A stretch of 35,713 bases of DNA from Actinomycetota bacterium (GCA_021324595.1 JAJPIV010000020.1:1-35713); one strand, 5' to 3'; positions 17,789 through 25,574 are shown, numbered from the stretch's first letter. The notes: a model not told the origin generated them from the sequence alone. Made by a program: numbers and translations.

Positions 17789-18759
17789 GCCGCTGCCCTC
17801 ACTCGCTCGGCGGCCCGGAGCCTTGCCGATGCCGCGCGCGGATTGGCTGACCGTTCCTCCTTGGTCGGCCGCTCGGCTCCCGACGTGAGGAGCCGGAACT
17901 GCGGCCGGCGCTCGGCAAGCTGGACCGGCAGGCCGGCTGGGGTGGCATCGGCCGTGCGCTCGGTGAGCGCACGCTTGACGATGCGGTCCTCCAGCGAGTG
18001 ATAGGCGAGCACGACGATCCGGCCGCCGACCGCGATGGCGTCGAGCGCGGCAGGCACCGCCCGCCGCAGCGCCCCGAGCTCGTCATTGACCTCGATGCGC
18101 AGCGCCTGGAACGTGCGCTTGGCGGGATTCCCGCCAGTGCGCCGGGCTGCGGCCGGGATCGAGCTCCGCACGATCTCCGCGAGCCGCAGCGTGGAGGTGA
18201 CCGGTTCGCGTTCCCGCTCGCGCACCACGGCAGCGGCGATCCGCCCGGCGAACCGTTCCTCGCCGTACTCGCTGAGCACGCGGGCCAGCCGCGCGGCCGG
18301 GTAGGTGTTGACGACCTCTGCGGCCGTCAGGCGCCTGGACCGGTCCATCCGCATGTCGAGCGGCGCGTCCCGCGAATAGGAGAACCCCCTCCCCGGGTCG
18401 TCCACCTGGGGTGATGAGATGCCGAGGTCGAACAGCACGCCTTGCACGCTGGGCAGGCCGAGGTCGGCGAGGATGGCCGCGAGACGGTCGTACGGCGCGT
18501 TCACCAGCCGGACGCGGGGGGCGTCGGCGGCGAGCAGCCTGCCGGACTCCGCGATCGCCTCCTGGTCGGCGTCGATGCCGATCAGCGTCAGCCGGGGATG
18601 ATCGGCCAGGAGCGCGCGGGCGTGCCCGGCGCGGCCGATCGTCGCGTCGACGAGCACCGCGCCGGCCTTGTCGAGTGCGGGAGCCAGGAGGACGCGCACC
18701 CGGTCGAGCATGACCGGCACATGCCCGGCCGCCGCCGGCTCGGTGGCTGCCGCGTTCAT
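17785..18759 (-). CDS. rsmH: 16S rRNA (cytosine1402-N4)-methyltransferase RsmH
   Basis: A 324-residue RsmH (MraW), which N4-methylates C1402 in the decoding centre of 16S rRNA using SAM. The SAM-binding loop is VDATIGRAGHA (37-47); further motifs are GVLFDLGISSPQVDDPGRGFSY, NPAKRTFQALRIEVNDEL and VLAYHSLEDRIVKR. The ATG at 18759 has AGGAGG eight bases upstream. It is the first gene after mraZ in the minus-strand dcw run, separated from it by 191 bp that contain a predicted structured RNA, and overlaps ftsL as GTGA. Why an rRNA methyltransferase heads division clusters is not known, but the linkage is almost universal. Confidence 0.97.
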   Translation of the reverse strand: MNAAATEPAAAGHVPVMLDRVRVLLAPALDKAGAVLVDATIGRAGHARALLADHPRLTLIGIDADQEAIAESGRLLAADAPRVRLVNAPYDRLAAILADLGLPSVQGVLFDLGISSPQVDDPGRGFSYSRDAPLDMRMDRSRRLTAAEVVNTYPAARLARVLSEYGEERFAGRIAAAVVREREREPVTSTLRLAEIVRSSIPAAARRTGGNPAKRTFQALRIEVNDELGALRRAVPAALDAIAVGGRIVVLAYHSLEDRIVKRALTERTADATPAGLPVQLAERRPQFRLLTSGAERPTKEERSANPRAASARLRAAERVRAAA

Positions 18760-18829
18760 CCACGCCCCCTCCTGACTACCCGCCTCGTCCCCTGACCCGG
18801 CCCGCCGGGTTCGCTCAGGTGCCCGGCCA

Positions 18830-18898
18830 GGTCGCCATCCGCGCCGTGGCGCGGGCCGCGCCGCCTGGCGCCGGGGAAGAGGCGTCAGCCGGGCGACC
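18830..18898 (-). ncRNA. Candidate mraW RNA motif (rsmH leader)
   Basis: The minus strand between mraZ and rsmH can fold into a three-way junction. A perfect 7-bp outer stem pairs GGTCGCC (18898-18892) with GGCGACC (18836-18830). Inside is an imperfect hairpin (18891-18861) whose loop (18880-18873) reads UCUUCCCC, and a perfect 6-bp hairpin CCGCGC-CACG-GCGCGG (18854-18839). A structured RNA called the mraW motif is known in 5' leaders of actinobacterial mraW (rsmH) operons, and, as I recall it, a CUUCCCC terminal loop is its hallmark. Position, strand and loop all fit. It ends 70 nt before the rsmH start and would act on the whole downstream wall-synthesis operon. Confidence 0.6.
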
Positions 18899-18929
18899 GC
18901 AGGCGCGGGTGGAGACCTCGCCGGGCACT

Positions 18930-18950
18930 GGGCTGCGCGATGCGCAGCCC
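18930..18950 (-). terminator. Hairpin abutting the mraZ stop codon, possible attenuator
   Basis: A perfect inverted repeat GGGCTGCGC-ATC-GCGCAGCCC (9-bp arms, 3-bp loop) begins at the base after the mraZ stop codon. No U-tract follows, so it may be a weak or factor-assisted terminator, or a 3' stabiliser that separates mraZ mRNA from the downstream dcw message. Confidence 0.5.
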
Positions 18951-19382
18951 CTACAGAACTCCTGGCAGCACCTCCTGTGACGCCTCGGAGAACGCTTGCT
19001 CCTGCTCGGCCAGGTACGCGTCCCAGGCCGCCGCGTCCCAGATCTCAAGCCGGGTGTTCGCGCCGATCACCACGCAGTCGCGCTGCAGGGCCGCGTAGTC
19101 GCGCAGCGCCGGGGGGATCGTGATGCGGCCCTGCTTGTCGGGCACCTCGTCGGACGCGCTGGCGAAGAACACGCGGCTGTAGTCGCGGACGGCCTTGGCC
19201 GTCACCGGCGCCGCGCGCAGAGCCTGCGTGATCCTGCCGAACTCGGCCTGCGGAAAGACGTAGAAGCAGCGCTCCTGGCCCTTGGTCAGCACTACCCCCT
19301 CCGCAAGCTCCTCGCGGTACTTCGCTGGGAGGAACAGCCGCCCCTTGTCGTCCAGGCGGGGGGTGTGAGTGCCGAGGAACAC
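18951..19382 (-). CDS. mraZ: MraZ transcriptional regulator
   Basis: A 143-residue MraZ with two SpoVT/AbrB-type DNA-binding half domains, marked by [16 protein letters not shown] (11-26) and [16 protein letters not shown] (82-97). MraZ forms ring oligomers and represses its own dcw promoter by binding short direct repeats at helical spacing. The GTG start at 19382 has GGAGGT eight bases upstream. Its promoter region carries four GTGG boxes at 10-bp spacing, the expected target. It is the first gene of the dcw run and is divergent from the moxR operon. Length is normal. The start [15 protein letters not shown] is the standard family start. Confidence 0.97.
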   Translation of the reverse strand: MFLGTHTPRLDDKGRLFLPAKYREELAEGVVLTKGQERCFYVFPQAEFGRITQALRAAPVTAKAVRDYSRVFFASASDEVPDKQGRITIPPALRDYAALQRDCVVIGANTRLEIWDAAAWDAYLAEQEQAFSEASQEVLPGVL

Positions 19383-19440
19383 CGGCGCTCACCTCCACCA
19401 TCCCCCACCGTGGTCGCCAGGAGCTTCCCGCTCCTCCCCC

Positions 19441-19474
19441 CCACCGCGCACCACTGTACTCCACAATCCACCAC
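19441..19474 (-). promoter_or_regulatory. Predicted MraZ box array (four GTGG repeats)
   Basis: On the minus strand GTGG occurs at 19474-19471, 19464-19461, 19454-19451 and 19444-19441, exactly 10 bp apart. MraZ in other bacteria binds several short G-rich repeats (TGGG or GTGG cores) at this helical spacing near the mraZ promoter. The array spans the spacer, -10 and start region of the predicted promoter, ideal for autorepression. Confidence 0.75.
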
Positions 19475-19480
19475 CGTCAA
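19453..19480 (-). promoter_or_regulatory. Predicted mraZ/dcw promoter
   Basis: TTGACG (19480-19475) and TACAGT (19458-19453) on the minus strand are 16 bp apart and resemble a vegetative promoter. The start point would be near 19446, giving a leader of about 64 nt to the mraZ GTG. It is embedded in the GTGG box array. Confidence 0.65.
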
Positions 19481-19531
19481 CGACCTGCGGCGGCGTGGCT
19501 CACCACTGCCCCCACCGGCAGCCCGCCTTCT

Positions 19532-19603
19532 CCCCGCCGGGCACCGCCCCCACCCCGCCGGGCACCGCCCCCACCCCGCCGGGCACCGCCCCCACCCCGC
19601 CGG
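19532..19603. repeat. 21-bp tandem repeat, 3.4 copies
   Basis: Three perfect adjacent copies of a 21-bp unit starting CCCCGCCGGGCACC (19532-19552, 19553-19573, 19574-19594) and nine bases of a fourth. The unit is two helical turns long and lies between the mraZ and moxR promoters, on neither side inside a convincing gene. It may simply be slippage or it may be a phased protein-binding array. Confidence 0.9.
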
Positions 19604-19698
19604 TAGCCTCCGGGCCGGCAACCCGCCGCGGCCCCGCCGGAGCATGTGGCGAGCCGGGCAGAACGGGCAGCATGTTATGGAGTGATTTCCAATCCGTT

Positions 19699-19728
19699 GT
19701 TACATCGAAGCGTGCCGGGACGTACTGT
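19699..19728 (+). promoter_or_regulatory. Possible moxR operon promoter
   Basis: GTTACA (19699-19704) and TACTGT (19723-19728) are 18 bp apart. The -10 is good and the -35 weak. The start point near 19735 would leave a leader of about 64 nt before the GTG at 19799. Confidence 0.4.
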
Positions 19729-19798
19729 CTGAACGGCGCGTGCCGCTGGAGAACGACCCGGTCAGCGGTGCCGGCGGGTGACGGAGCGAGGAGGAGCG

Positions 19799-20770
19799 GT
19801 GGCGGCTGAGGCAGGGCAGGCGGAACGCGCGCTCGAAGACCTGATCCCGATCGCCCACAAGATCAGCTCGGCCATCAACTCGGTGATCGTCGGCAAGCCG
19901 GAGACTGCCCGGCTGGCCCTGACAGTGCTGCTCGCCGAGGGGCACGCGCTGATCGAGGACGTGCCCGGGGTCGGCAAGACGCTGCTCGCCAAGGCGATCG
20001 CGCGGTCGATCGACTGCTCGGTCCGGCGGGTTCAGTTCACGCCTGATCTGCTGCCGAGCGACATCACCGGGGTGAGCGCCTACAACCAGGAGCTGCGCGA
20101 GTTCGAGTTCAAGCCAGGGCCGATCTTCGCCAACCTGGTGCTCGGTGACGAGATCAACCGCGCCTCGCCGAAGACCCAGTCGGCGCTCCTGGAGTGCATG
20201 GAGGAGCGGCAGGTCACGGTCGATGGCATCACCTATCCGCTACGGGCTCCCTTCATGGTGATCGCGACGCAGAACCCGGTCGAGATGGAGGGCACCTACC
20301 CCCTGCCCGAGGCGCAGCGGGACCGGTTCACCGCCCGCCTGTCGATCGGCTACCCGGATCCGGCAGCCGAGCTCACGATGCTGGACGAGCACGGCTCGTC
20401 CTCCCCGCTCGACGAGCTGACTCCCGCAGCCCACGCGCAGGACGTGCGCGCCCTGATCGCCGCAGTCAAGGCCGTCCACGTGGCACCCGCCGTCCGGCAG
20501 TACATCATCGACCTGGTGAACGCGACGCGAACTGCCCCGTCGCTGCGGCTGGGCGCCTCACCACGCGCCGCGCTGCACCTTCTGCGGGCCTGCCGCGCCT
20601 ACGCGGCGCTGGAGGACCGGAGCTTCGTCATCCCCGACGACGTGCAGGTGCTGGCGGGCCCGGTCCTCGCCCACCGGCTGCTGCCGACCGCCGAGGCGGT
20701 GGTCGGGCGGGAACTCCCGGAGCAGGCGCTCGACCGGATCGTCGCCCAGGTTCCGATCCCGAGCCGTTGA
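19799..20770 (+). CDS. MoxR family AAA+ ATPase
   Basis: A 323-residue MoxR-type AAA+ ATPase, a chaperone-like protein thought to help mature or insert partner proteins. Walker A is GVGKT (57-61, in EDVPGVGKTLL), Walker B LVLGDEINRA with D117/E118, sensor I in IATQNP (N159), and the arginine-finger region EAQRDRF (171-177). The segment GLLPSD-type loop reads TPDLLPSDITG. I chose GTG at 19799 because AGGAGG lies four bases upstream; another GTG at 19778 lacks one. It opens a plus-strand operon with a DUF58 protein (45 bp downstream) and a transglutaminase, the classic MoxR-DUF58-TGase set, which suggests a joint role in cell-envelope protein processing. The actual substrate is unknown. Confidence 0.93.
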   Translation: MAAEAGQAERALEDLIPIAHKISSAINSVIVGKPETARLALTVLLAEGHALIEDVPGVGKTLLAKAIARSIDCSVRRVQFTPDLLPSDITGVSAYNQELREFEFKPGPIFANLVLGDEINRASPKTQSALLECMEERQVTVDGITYPLRAPFMVIATQNPVEMEGTYPLPEAQRDRFTARLSIGYPDPAAELTMLDEHGSSSPLDELTPAAHAQDVRALIAAVKAVHVAPAVRQYIIDLVNATRTAPSLRLGASPRAALHLLRACRAYAALEDRSFVIPDDVQVLAGPVLAHRLLPTAEAVVGRELPEQALDRIVAQVPIPSR

Positions 20771-20815
20771 CCAGCCGCGACGTACAGTGATGGGGAGCCT
20801 CGGAAGGAGGCGCCG

Positions 20816-22288
20816 ATGCGATCGGCTCTGGCCCGGTTCACCGCGCGTGGCGCCTCGTTCCTGGCCGCCGGGATCATCGGCGTGCTCGCCGGGCTTGGGC
20901 TGGGCAGCGATGCCCTGGTCAGCGTCGGCGTCATGCTGGTGTGCCTGCCGCTGTTCTCCGTCTGGACCGCCCGCCGGGCCCGCTACCAGCTGCGCTGCGA
21001 GCGCAGGATCGTCCCGCCCAGGGCCGCCCCCGGGCAGCGGGTCACCGTCCAGGTCCGCCTGGAGAACGTCAGCCGGATCGCCACCGGGCTGCTGCTGGCC
21101 GAGGAGGCCATCCCCTATTCCCTGGGACCCAGGCCCAGGTACGTGCTCAACGGCATCGAGCGCGGCGGCGCGCGCGAGATCAGCTACCCGCTCCGGTCGG
21201 ATCTGCGGGGCAAGTACCAGGTCGGCCCGCTGCGGATCCAGATCGCGGACGTCTTCGGCCTGGTCAGCTTCCACGCCGACTTCGCCACCCGGGCGACGCT
21301 GACGGTCACGCCCAAGGTGGTGCCGCTGACCGGCGCGCCGGCGACGGGGAGCTGGTCCGCTGAGGGGGACGGCCGCAGCCGGATGACCGCCGCCGCCGGG
21401 GACGACGACGTGATCCCGCGCGCCTATCGCGATGGCGATGAGCTGCGCCGGGTGCACTGGCGGTCCACCGCCCGGTACGGCGAGCTGATGGTGCGGCGCG
21501 AGGAGCAGCGCTGGCAGGACCGCGCCGTGCTGATCCTCGACACCCGCCGGCTGGCCCATGCCGGGAGCGGGCCGGCCTCGTCGTTCGAGTACGCGGTGAG
21601 TGCCGCCGCGTCGATCGGCGTGCATGCCGCCCGCTCGGGCCTCGCCGGGCACCTCCTCACCGATTCCGGGCCGCTGGCCGGCCCGGCGATGTTCGAGGAC
21701 GTGCTGCTCGACGCGCTCTCGGTGGTGACGCTGTCCCGCAACGTGGACTTCGCCAGGGCCACCACGGCGCTGTCCACGATCGAGGGCGGGCTGCTCGTGC
21801 TGATCGCCGGCAGGCTGTCGGCCGATGCCGCCCGCGAACTGGCGGCGGCGCGCCGCCAGGGCTGCCAGGGCATCGCGCTGCTCCTGGCCGTGTCCACCTG
21901 GGCCGCGGTTCCAGGCGCGGACCGGACCGGCACGGACCCGGCGGCGGCCGGGCGGCCGGGCGCGGCGGCTGGCTCCGGCGGCCCGGCCGCGCGCCCAGCC
22001 AGCGCGGCGGGCGGCGAGCGCGGCTCCGCGGGCACCGGGAATCCGGCGGGCACCGGGACTCCGGCCGGCCCCACGGCACCAGCCGCCGGCGAAGGTGCCG
22101 GCACCGGCATGACGCGGTTCCGTCGGCATGACGAGACCGCCGCGGCGCAGGCCATCCTGCAGGCCGCCGGCTGGCGGGTCATCACCGCCGACTCGGCCAC
22201 CCCGCTCCAGCTCGCCTGGCAGAGCCTGCCCCGGCGTGGCAGCACCGCCCTGCGCTCCGGCGCGGGCCGCCCGGTGGTGGCCCGGTGA
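20816..22288 (+). CDS. DUF58 membrane protein, MoxR partner
   Basis: A 490-residue DUF58 protein. Two membrane segments lie near residues 13-50, followed by a beta-rich region and the DUF58 core motif YRDGDELRRVHWRSTARYGEL (204-224), then a von Willebrand A-like part (AVLILDTRRLAH and onward). Such proteins are predicted clients or adaptors of MoxR ATPases. Residues of about 365-430 are a low-complexity Ala/Gly/Pro insertion before a folded-looking end. The ATG at 20816 has GGAGG at proper spacing. It lies 45 bp after moxR and overlaps the transglutaminase gene by 4 bp (GTGA), indicating translational coupling. Function is inferred only from family and operon. Confidence 0.9.
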   Translation: MRSALARFTARGASFLAAGIIGVLAGLGLGSDALVSVGVMLVCLPLFSVWTARRARYQLRCERRIVPPRAAPGQRVTVQVRLENVSRIATGLLLAEEAIPYSLGPRPRYVLNGIERGGAREISYPLRSDLRGKYQVGPLRIQIADVFGLVSFHADFATRATLTVTPKVVPLTGAPATGSWSAEGDGRSRMTAAAGDDDVIPRAYRDGDELRRVHWRSTARYGELMVRREEQRWQDRAVLILDTRRLAHAGSGPASSFEYAVSAAASIGVHAARSGLAGHLLTDSGPLAGPAMFEDVLLDALSVVTLSRNVDFARATTALSTIEGGLLVLIAGRLSADAARELAAARRQGCQGIALLLAVSTWAAVPGADRTGTDPAAAGRPGAAAGSGGPAARPASAAGGERGSAGTGNPAGTGTPAGPTAPAAGEGAGTGMTRFRRHDETAAAQAILQAAGWRVITADSATPLQLAWQSLPRRGSTALRSGAGRPVVAR

Positions 22289-24846
22289 ACCACAAGATGA
22301 CCGCCGTCGCGGCGGCCGCGGTCATCCTCGCCTCGTTCTCCGAGTTCTCGCTGGCCCGGGGAGTGGCCTGGTTCGCCGCCGCCGCCGGCGCGGTGATCGT
22401 GGTGGCCCTGGCGGGCACGCTGACCCGGCTGCCGCGCCTCCAGGCCGGAACGGGCGCCACCCTGCTCGCCCTCGCCGGGGCGGCGCCGCTGGTGGCCGCC
22501 CGGCCCGTGGCCGTCAAGATGGGCGCGCTGCCGCTGCTGGCCTGCTGCGCCGCCAGCATCCGCTGGCCGCGCCACTTCCGCGTGGTCGCCGACCTGGCCA
22601 CGTACCTGTCCGCGCTGCTGATCTACCTGACCGTGGTCTTCGCCCGCGCCCAGGCCTTCGCCCTGTTCGTGCCGACCACCGGGGTCATCCGGCAGCTCGG
22701 CGCGCTCGCCCGCGCGGGCGCCGCGCTGACCGCCTACGCCCCCCCGGTCCCCGGGACACCGGGGGTGGCGCTGCTGGCCGCCGGGGGCATCGGGCTGGCC
22801 GCGGTCGTCGTCGACATCATCGCCGTGCGGCTGCGGCGGCCCGCGCTCACCGGCCTGCCGCTGCTGGCGGTCTACATCGCGCCGATCGCCTCCGCCGCCA
22901 AGGTGGGCGGCCTCGGCGGACTGGTCGCGTTCGCCCTCGCCGCGAGCGGCTACCTGGCGCTGCTGTCCGCAGAAGGCAGGGACCGGCTCCGCGGCTGGGG
23001 CGCGCTGGTGACGGTGTGGCATCAGGTCGGCGAGGACGACCGGCTCGGCGGCGCGGATGTCGCACCGCTGGCGGCGACCGGACGGCGGATCGGCCTGGCC
23101 GCGGTCTGCGCCGCGGCTCTCGCGCCGCTGATCCTGCCCAGCCTGCACCTGCCGCGGCTGCTGAACGGCGCCGGAGGGGGCGGCATCCAGCCGGTGGCGG
23201 TCGGGCTGCCCGATCCGGTCGTCCAGCTGCACTCCCAGCTCAGCAGGGAGAAGCCGGAGCCGGTGCTGACCTACCGGGCGCGCGGCGCCGGCCAGGATGA
23301 CTACCTCCAGATCTACGTGCTCAACTACGACCCGTCCCGGGGTAGCTGGGTGCTGATCCGGCCGGACGCCGGCAGCCAGGTCGGTGCCGGGCCCATGCAG
23401 CCGCCGCCGGGGCTCGCCCCGGGCACTCCCGTCCTCTCCCGGACGCTGACCGTCACGCTCGGCCCGGTCGGCCGCGGCTACTCGTGGCCTATCTTCTTCC
23501 TCCCCGTGCCGTACTGGCCGCAGCGGCTTCAGGTGGCGGGCTCATGGCGCGAGGCGAACGGCACCCTCATGGTCTACTCGGGCACCACCGATCCGGCCGG
23601 GCTCAGGTACACGGTGACGAGCGGCCAGCCGGTCGTGACCGGGGCCGAGCTCGCCGCCGACGCCAGCCTGCCGGTCCCTCCCGCGATCGCGCGCGACTAC
23701 CTCGGCTTCCGCTCGCCGCTGGCGGGCCTGCTGCGCGGGATCGCCGACCGGGTGACCCGCGGCCAGTCGTCAGCCTTCGGGCGGGCGGTGGCCCTGGAGC
23801 GGTGGTTCCAGTCGGCCAGGTTCGGCTACTCGCTCCGGTCCGACCTTCCGGACACCGCACAGGGGCTGCTGACGTTCCTCACCACCGACCGCCGCGGGAA
23901 CTGCCAGCAGTTCGCGTTCGCGATGGCCGTCCTCGCCCGCCTCGTGGGGATCCCGTCACGGATCGCCGTCGGCTACACCGGCGGCACCCCGGAGCGGGAC
24001 GGGACGTGGCTGGTCACGACCGCCGACGCGCACGCCTGGCCGGAGCTGTACTTCCCGGGACTCGGCTGGCTGCGGTTCGAGCCCACTCCCGCCGGCCCCC
24101 AGGGGGCGGGAACCGCGACCCAGCCGTCCTACGTGACGTCCCCGGCCTCCGGCGGGAGCTCCCCGGGCCAGGGGTCCGGCCCGGGGCCGGGCGGGTCGCA
24201 GCAGCCGTCACCGGGCAGCGCGACCTTCATCCGCGGGCGGCTGCGAACTGCCGCCGGCGGCTCGGGCCACGTCACGGCGGTCGCGCCGGATCACGGTCCC
24301 GGCCCGGCGCCCGCGGCCCTGGCGGCGGCGCTGGCGCTGCTCGCGGCCGTGGCGGTGGCACCCGGCGCGGCGCGGCTGGCAGCGCGCAGGCTCCGCTGGA
24401 AGGCAGCCAGCGGCAACGCCGGCCTCGCGCACGCGGCGTGGGCCGAGCTCCGCGCGGACCTGGAGGACGTCGGGATGCCCTGCCGGGACAGCGACTCTCC
24501 CCGGGCCGTCGCCCGGCGGGTGAGCGCCGCGGTCGGCGAGGACGAGGCGGCGCGGCGCGCCGTCCGCCGGATCGCCGAGATCGTGGAGCGCGCCCGGTAC
24601 GCGCAGGTGCCCGCGCCGGCGGACGGCCTGCGGGCCGATGTCCGCCTGGTTCGCCGTTCACTGTGCCGGGCGGCCGGCCCGGCGCGCCGCTGGCGGGCAC
24701 GGCTGCTGCCCGCGTCCGCCCTCAACCCGGTCCTCGCGGCGCTGCGCGGTGCCGCCGGACTGCTGACGGGGTGGGCGCCCGTGCCACCCGCCGGGAGGGG
24801 CGAGGCACCCGGCGCGGGAGCCACGGGGCGGCCGGCCGCCCGGTGA
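22285..24846 (+). CDS. Membrane-bound transglutaminase-like protein (TgpA type)
   Basis: An 853-residue membrane protein with a transglutaminase-like domain. About six to eight hydrophobic segments fill residues 1-290. An extracytoplasmic region follows with the core motif DRRGNCQQFAFAMAVLARLVGIPSR, containing catalytic C540. H583 lies in TTADAHAWPELYFPG, and FEPTP has E599 in the place of the third catalytic acid. A Gly/Ser/Pro linker, a further membrane helix (about 672-697) and a cytoplasmic C-terminal DUF4129-like domain (AHAAWAELRADLEDVG and onward) complete it. The start is GTG at 22285, overlapping DUF58; an ATG four codons later is possible. It probably acts as a protease or crosslinking enzyme at the cell surface; no substrate is known. 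Confidence 0.9.
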   Translation: MNHKMTAVAAAAVILASFSEFSLARGVAWFAAAAGAVIVVALAGTLTRLPRLQAGTGATLLALAGAAPLVAARPVAVKMGALPLLACCAASIRWPRHFRVVADLATYLSALLIYLTVVFARAQAFALFVPTTGVIRQLGALARAGAALTAYAPPVPGTPGVALLAAGGIGLAAVVVDIIAVRLRRPALTGLPLLAVYIAPIASAAKVGGLGGLVAFALAASGYLALLSAEGRDRLRGWGALVTVWHQVGEDDRLGGADVAPLAATGRRIGLAAVCAAALAPLILPSLHLPRLLNGAGGGGIQPVAVGLPDPVVQLHSQLSREKPEPVLTYRARGAGQDDYLQIYVLNYDPSRGSWVLIRPDAGSQVGAGPMQPPPGLAPGTPVLSRTLTVTLGPVGRGYSWPIFFLPVPYWPQRLQVAGSWREANGTLMVYSGTTDPAGLRYTVTSGQPVVTGAELAADASLPVPPAIARDYLGFRSPLAGLLRGIADRVTRGQSSAFGRAVALERWFQSARFGYSLRSDLPDTAQGLLTFLTTDRRGNCQQFAFAMAVLARLVGIPSRIAVGYTGGTPERDGTWLVTTADAHAWPELYFPGLGWLRFEPTPAGPQGAGTATQPSYVTSPASGGSSPGQGSGPGPGGSQQPSPGSATFIRGRLRTAAGGSGHVTAVAPDHGPGPAPAALAAALALLAAVAVAPGAARLAARRLRWKAASGNAGLAHAAWAELRADLEDVGMPCRDSDSPRAVARRVSAAVGEDEAARRAVRRIAEIVERARYAQVPAPADGLRADVRLVRRSLCRAAGPARRWRARLLPASALNPVLAALRGAAGLLTGWAPVPPAGRGEAPGAGATGRPAAR

Positions 24847-24858
24847 CCCCGCTGCCCG

Positions 24859-24907
24859 GCGGTGCCCCTGGCCGCAGATCCAGCAGCCCCGCGGTGCCTC
24901 TGGCCGC
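24859..24907. repeat. 17-bp direct repeat between convergent genes
   Basis: GCGGTGCCCCTGGCCGC (24859-24875) recurs at 24891-24907 with one mismatch, 32 bp apart, in the 131-bp gap between the convergent transglutaminase and DUF3040 genes. No function is evident. Confidence 0.6.
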
Positions 24908-24931
24908 GGCTTCTCCGGCACCCGGCAGCCC

Positions 24932-24953
24932 GCCGGCCGCGCACGGCCCCGGC
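24932..24953. terminator. Possible bidirectional terminator hairpin
   Basis: GCCGGCCG (24932-24939) can pair with CGGCC plus GGC (24944-24948 and 24951-24953) across a four-base loop with a two-base bulge. It lies between convergent operons, where a terminator is expected. No T-tract follows, as is common in GC-rich actinobacteria. Confidence 0.35.
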
Positions 24954-24977
24954 CTTGCTCCCCGGCGCGTGCCCGCG

Positions 24978-25427
24978 CTAGAACCCGCGCCCCTCCTGGC
25001 GCCGGCGCCAGCGCTCCTCAAGGCGCTCGCCAAGCCCGCCGCCCGGGCGCCTGCCGGGGCGGGCCGGCCGGCCGGGGCCTCCGCGCCCTGGGCGGCCCGC
25101 CCGGGCCTGACGGCGGAGCCGGCGGTGCCTGAGGCCGATGCGGCCGCTCACGATGCCGTCCATCCGGCGGTAGCTGCTCGTTGCCCAGTAGGAGCACGCC
25201 AGCATGACGACGAAGCCGAGGACGCTGACCAGGATGGAGGAGATCGCCACGCCCACCGGCAGCAGCGCGAGTCCGAGGACGAAGCCGATCGCCGCGTACA
25301 GGATGCGGCGCCGGTAGTGCACCTGGGGGTCGGCCGCGCGCACGGCCCTGGCGAACCGCGGATGTTCGGCATAGAGCGCCTGCTCGATCTGCTCGAGCTG
25401 GCGCTGCTCGTGCTCGGAGAGCGGCAC
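24978..25427 (-). CDS. DUF3040 family membrane protein
   Basis: A 149-residue actinobacterial DUF3040 protein. It opens with the family signature PLSEHEQRQLEQIEQALYAEHPRFA, then two adjacent membrane helices (about 43-60 and 62-82), and ends in a Gly/Arg/Pro-rich basic tail. I chose GTG at 25427, which has GGGAGG four bases upstream and gives the standard family N-terminus; an open frame extends 35 codons further. Family members are frequent near mraZ in actinobacteria. No biochemical function is established. It lies 147 bp after dinB on the same strand and converges with the transglutaminase operon. Confidence 0.9.
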   Translation of the reverse strand: MPLSEHEQRQLEQIEQALYAEHPRFARAVRAADPQVHYRRRILYAAIGFVLGLALLPVGVAISSILVSVLGFVVMLACSYWATSSYRRMDGIVSGRIGLRHRRLRRQARAGRPGRGGPGRPARPGRRPGGGLGERLEERWRRRQEGRGF

Positions 25428-25574
25428 GGTGCCTCCCGATGACTCGCGCCGGCCGGCCTGATCCCGCCTGCGGCCCGGCTTGCTCCCAGGATACGAGCGG
25501 CGGCGCGTTCTGTGGAAGGGGACCGCACCCACGCGGCCGGCATCGTCGCAGCATGGCGGGCCGGCCAGCGCCCG

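Larger units (their letters stand above)
19383..19798. other. Divergent mraZ / moxR intergenic region
   Basis: These 416 bp separate two divergent operons and hold no gene I believe. From left to right they contain the mraZ ribosome binding site, the GTGG box array (19441-19474) over the mraZ promoter (19453-19480), a 21-bp tandem repeat (19532-19603), and an AT-richer block around 19670-19710 that includes a weak promoter for the plus-strand operon (19699-19728). An open frame crosses the repeat on the plus strand, but its Thr-Pro-Pro-Gly repeats and lack of a ribosome binding site argue against a gene. Confidence 0.7.

Noticed and set aside
19369-19809. Plus-strand open frame with Thr-Pro-Pro-Gly repeats in the mraZ-moxR gap
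   Set aside because: No ribosome binding site, antisense to the mraZ promoter and boxes, low-complexity product produced by the 21-bp repeat, and it overlaps the start of moxR.
20558-22129. Minus-strand open frame of 523 codons opposite moxR and DUF58
   Set aside because: Shadow frame of GC-rich coding DNA; no start signal or family features.
21424-23232. Minus-strand open frame of 602 codons opposite the DUF58 and transglutaminase genes
   Set aside because: Low-complexity composition and no recognisable motif; the plus-strand genes have clear catalytic motifs and overlapping start/stop coupling.
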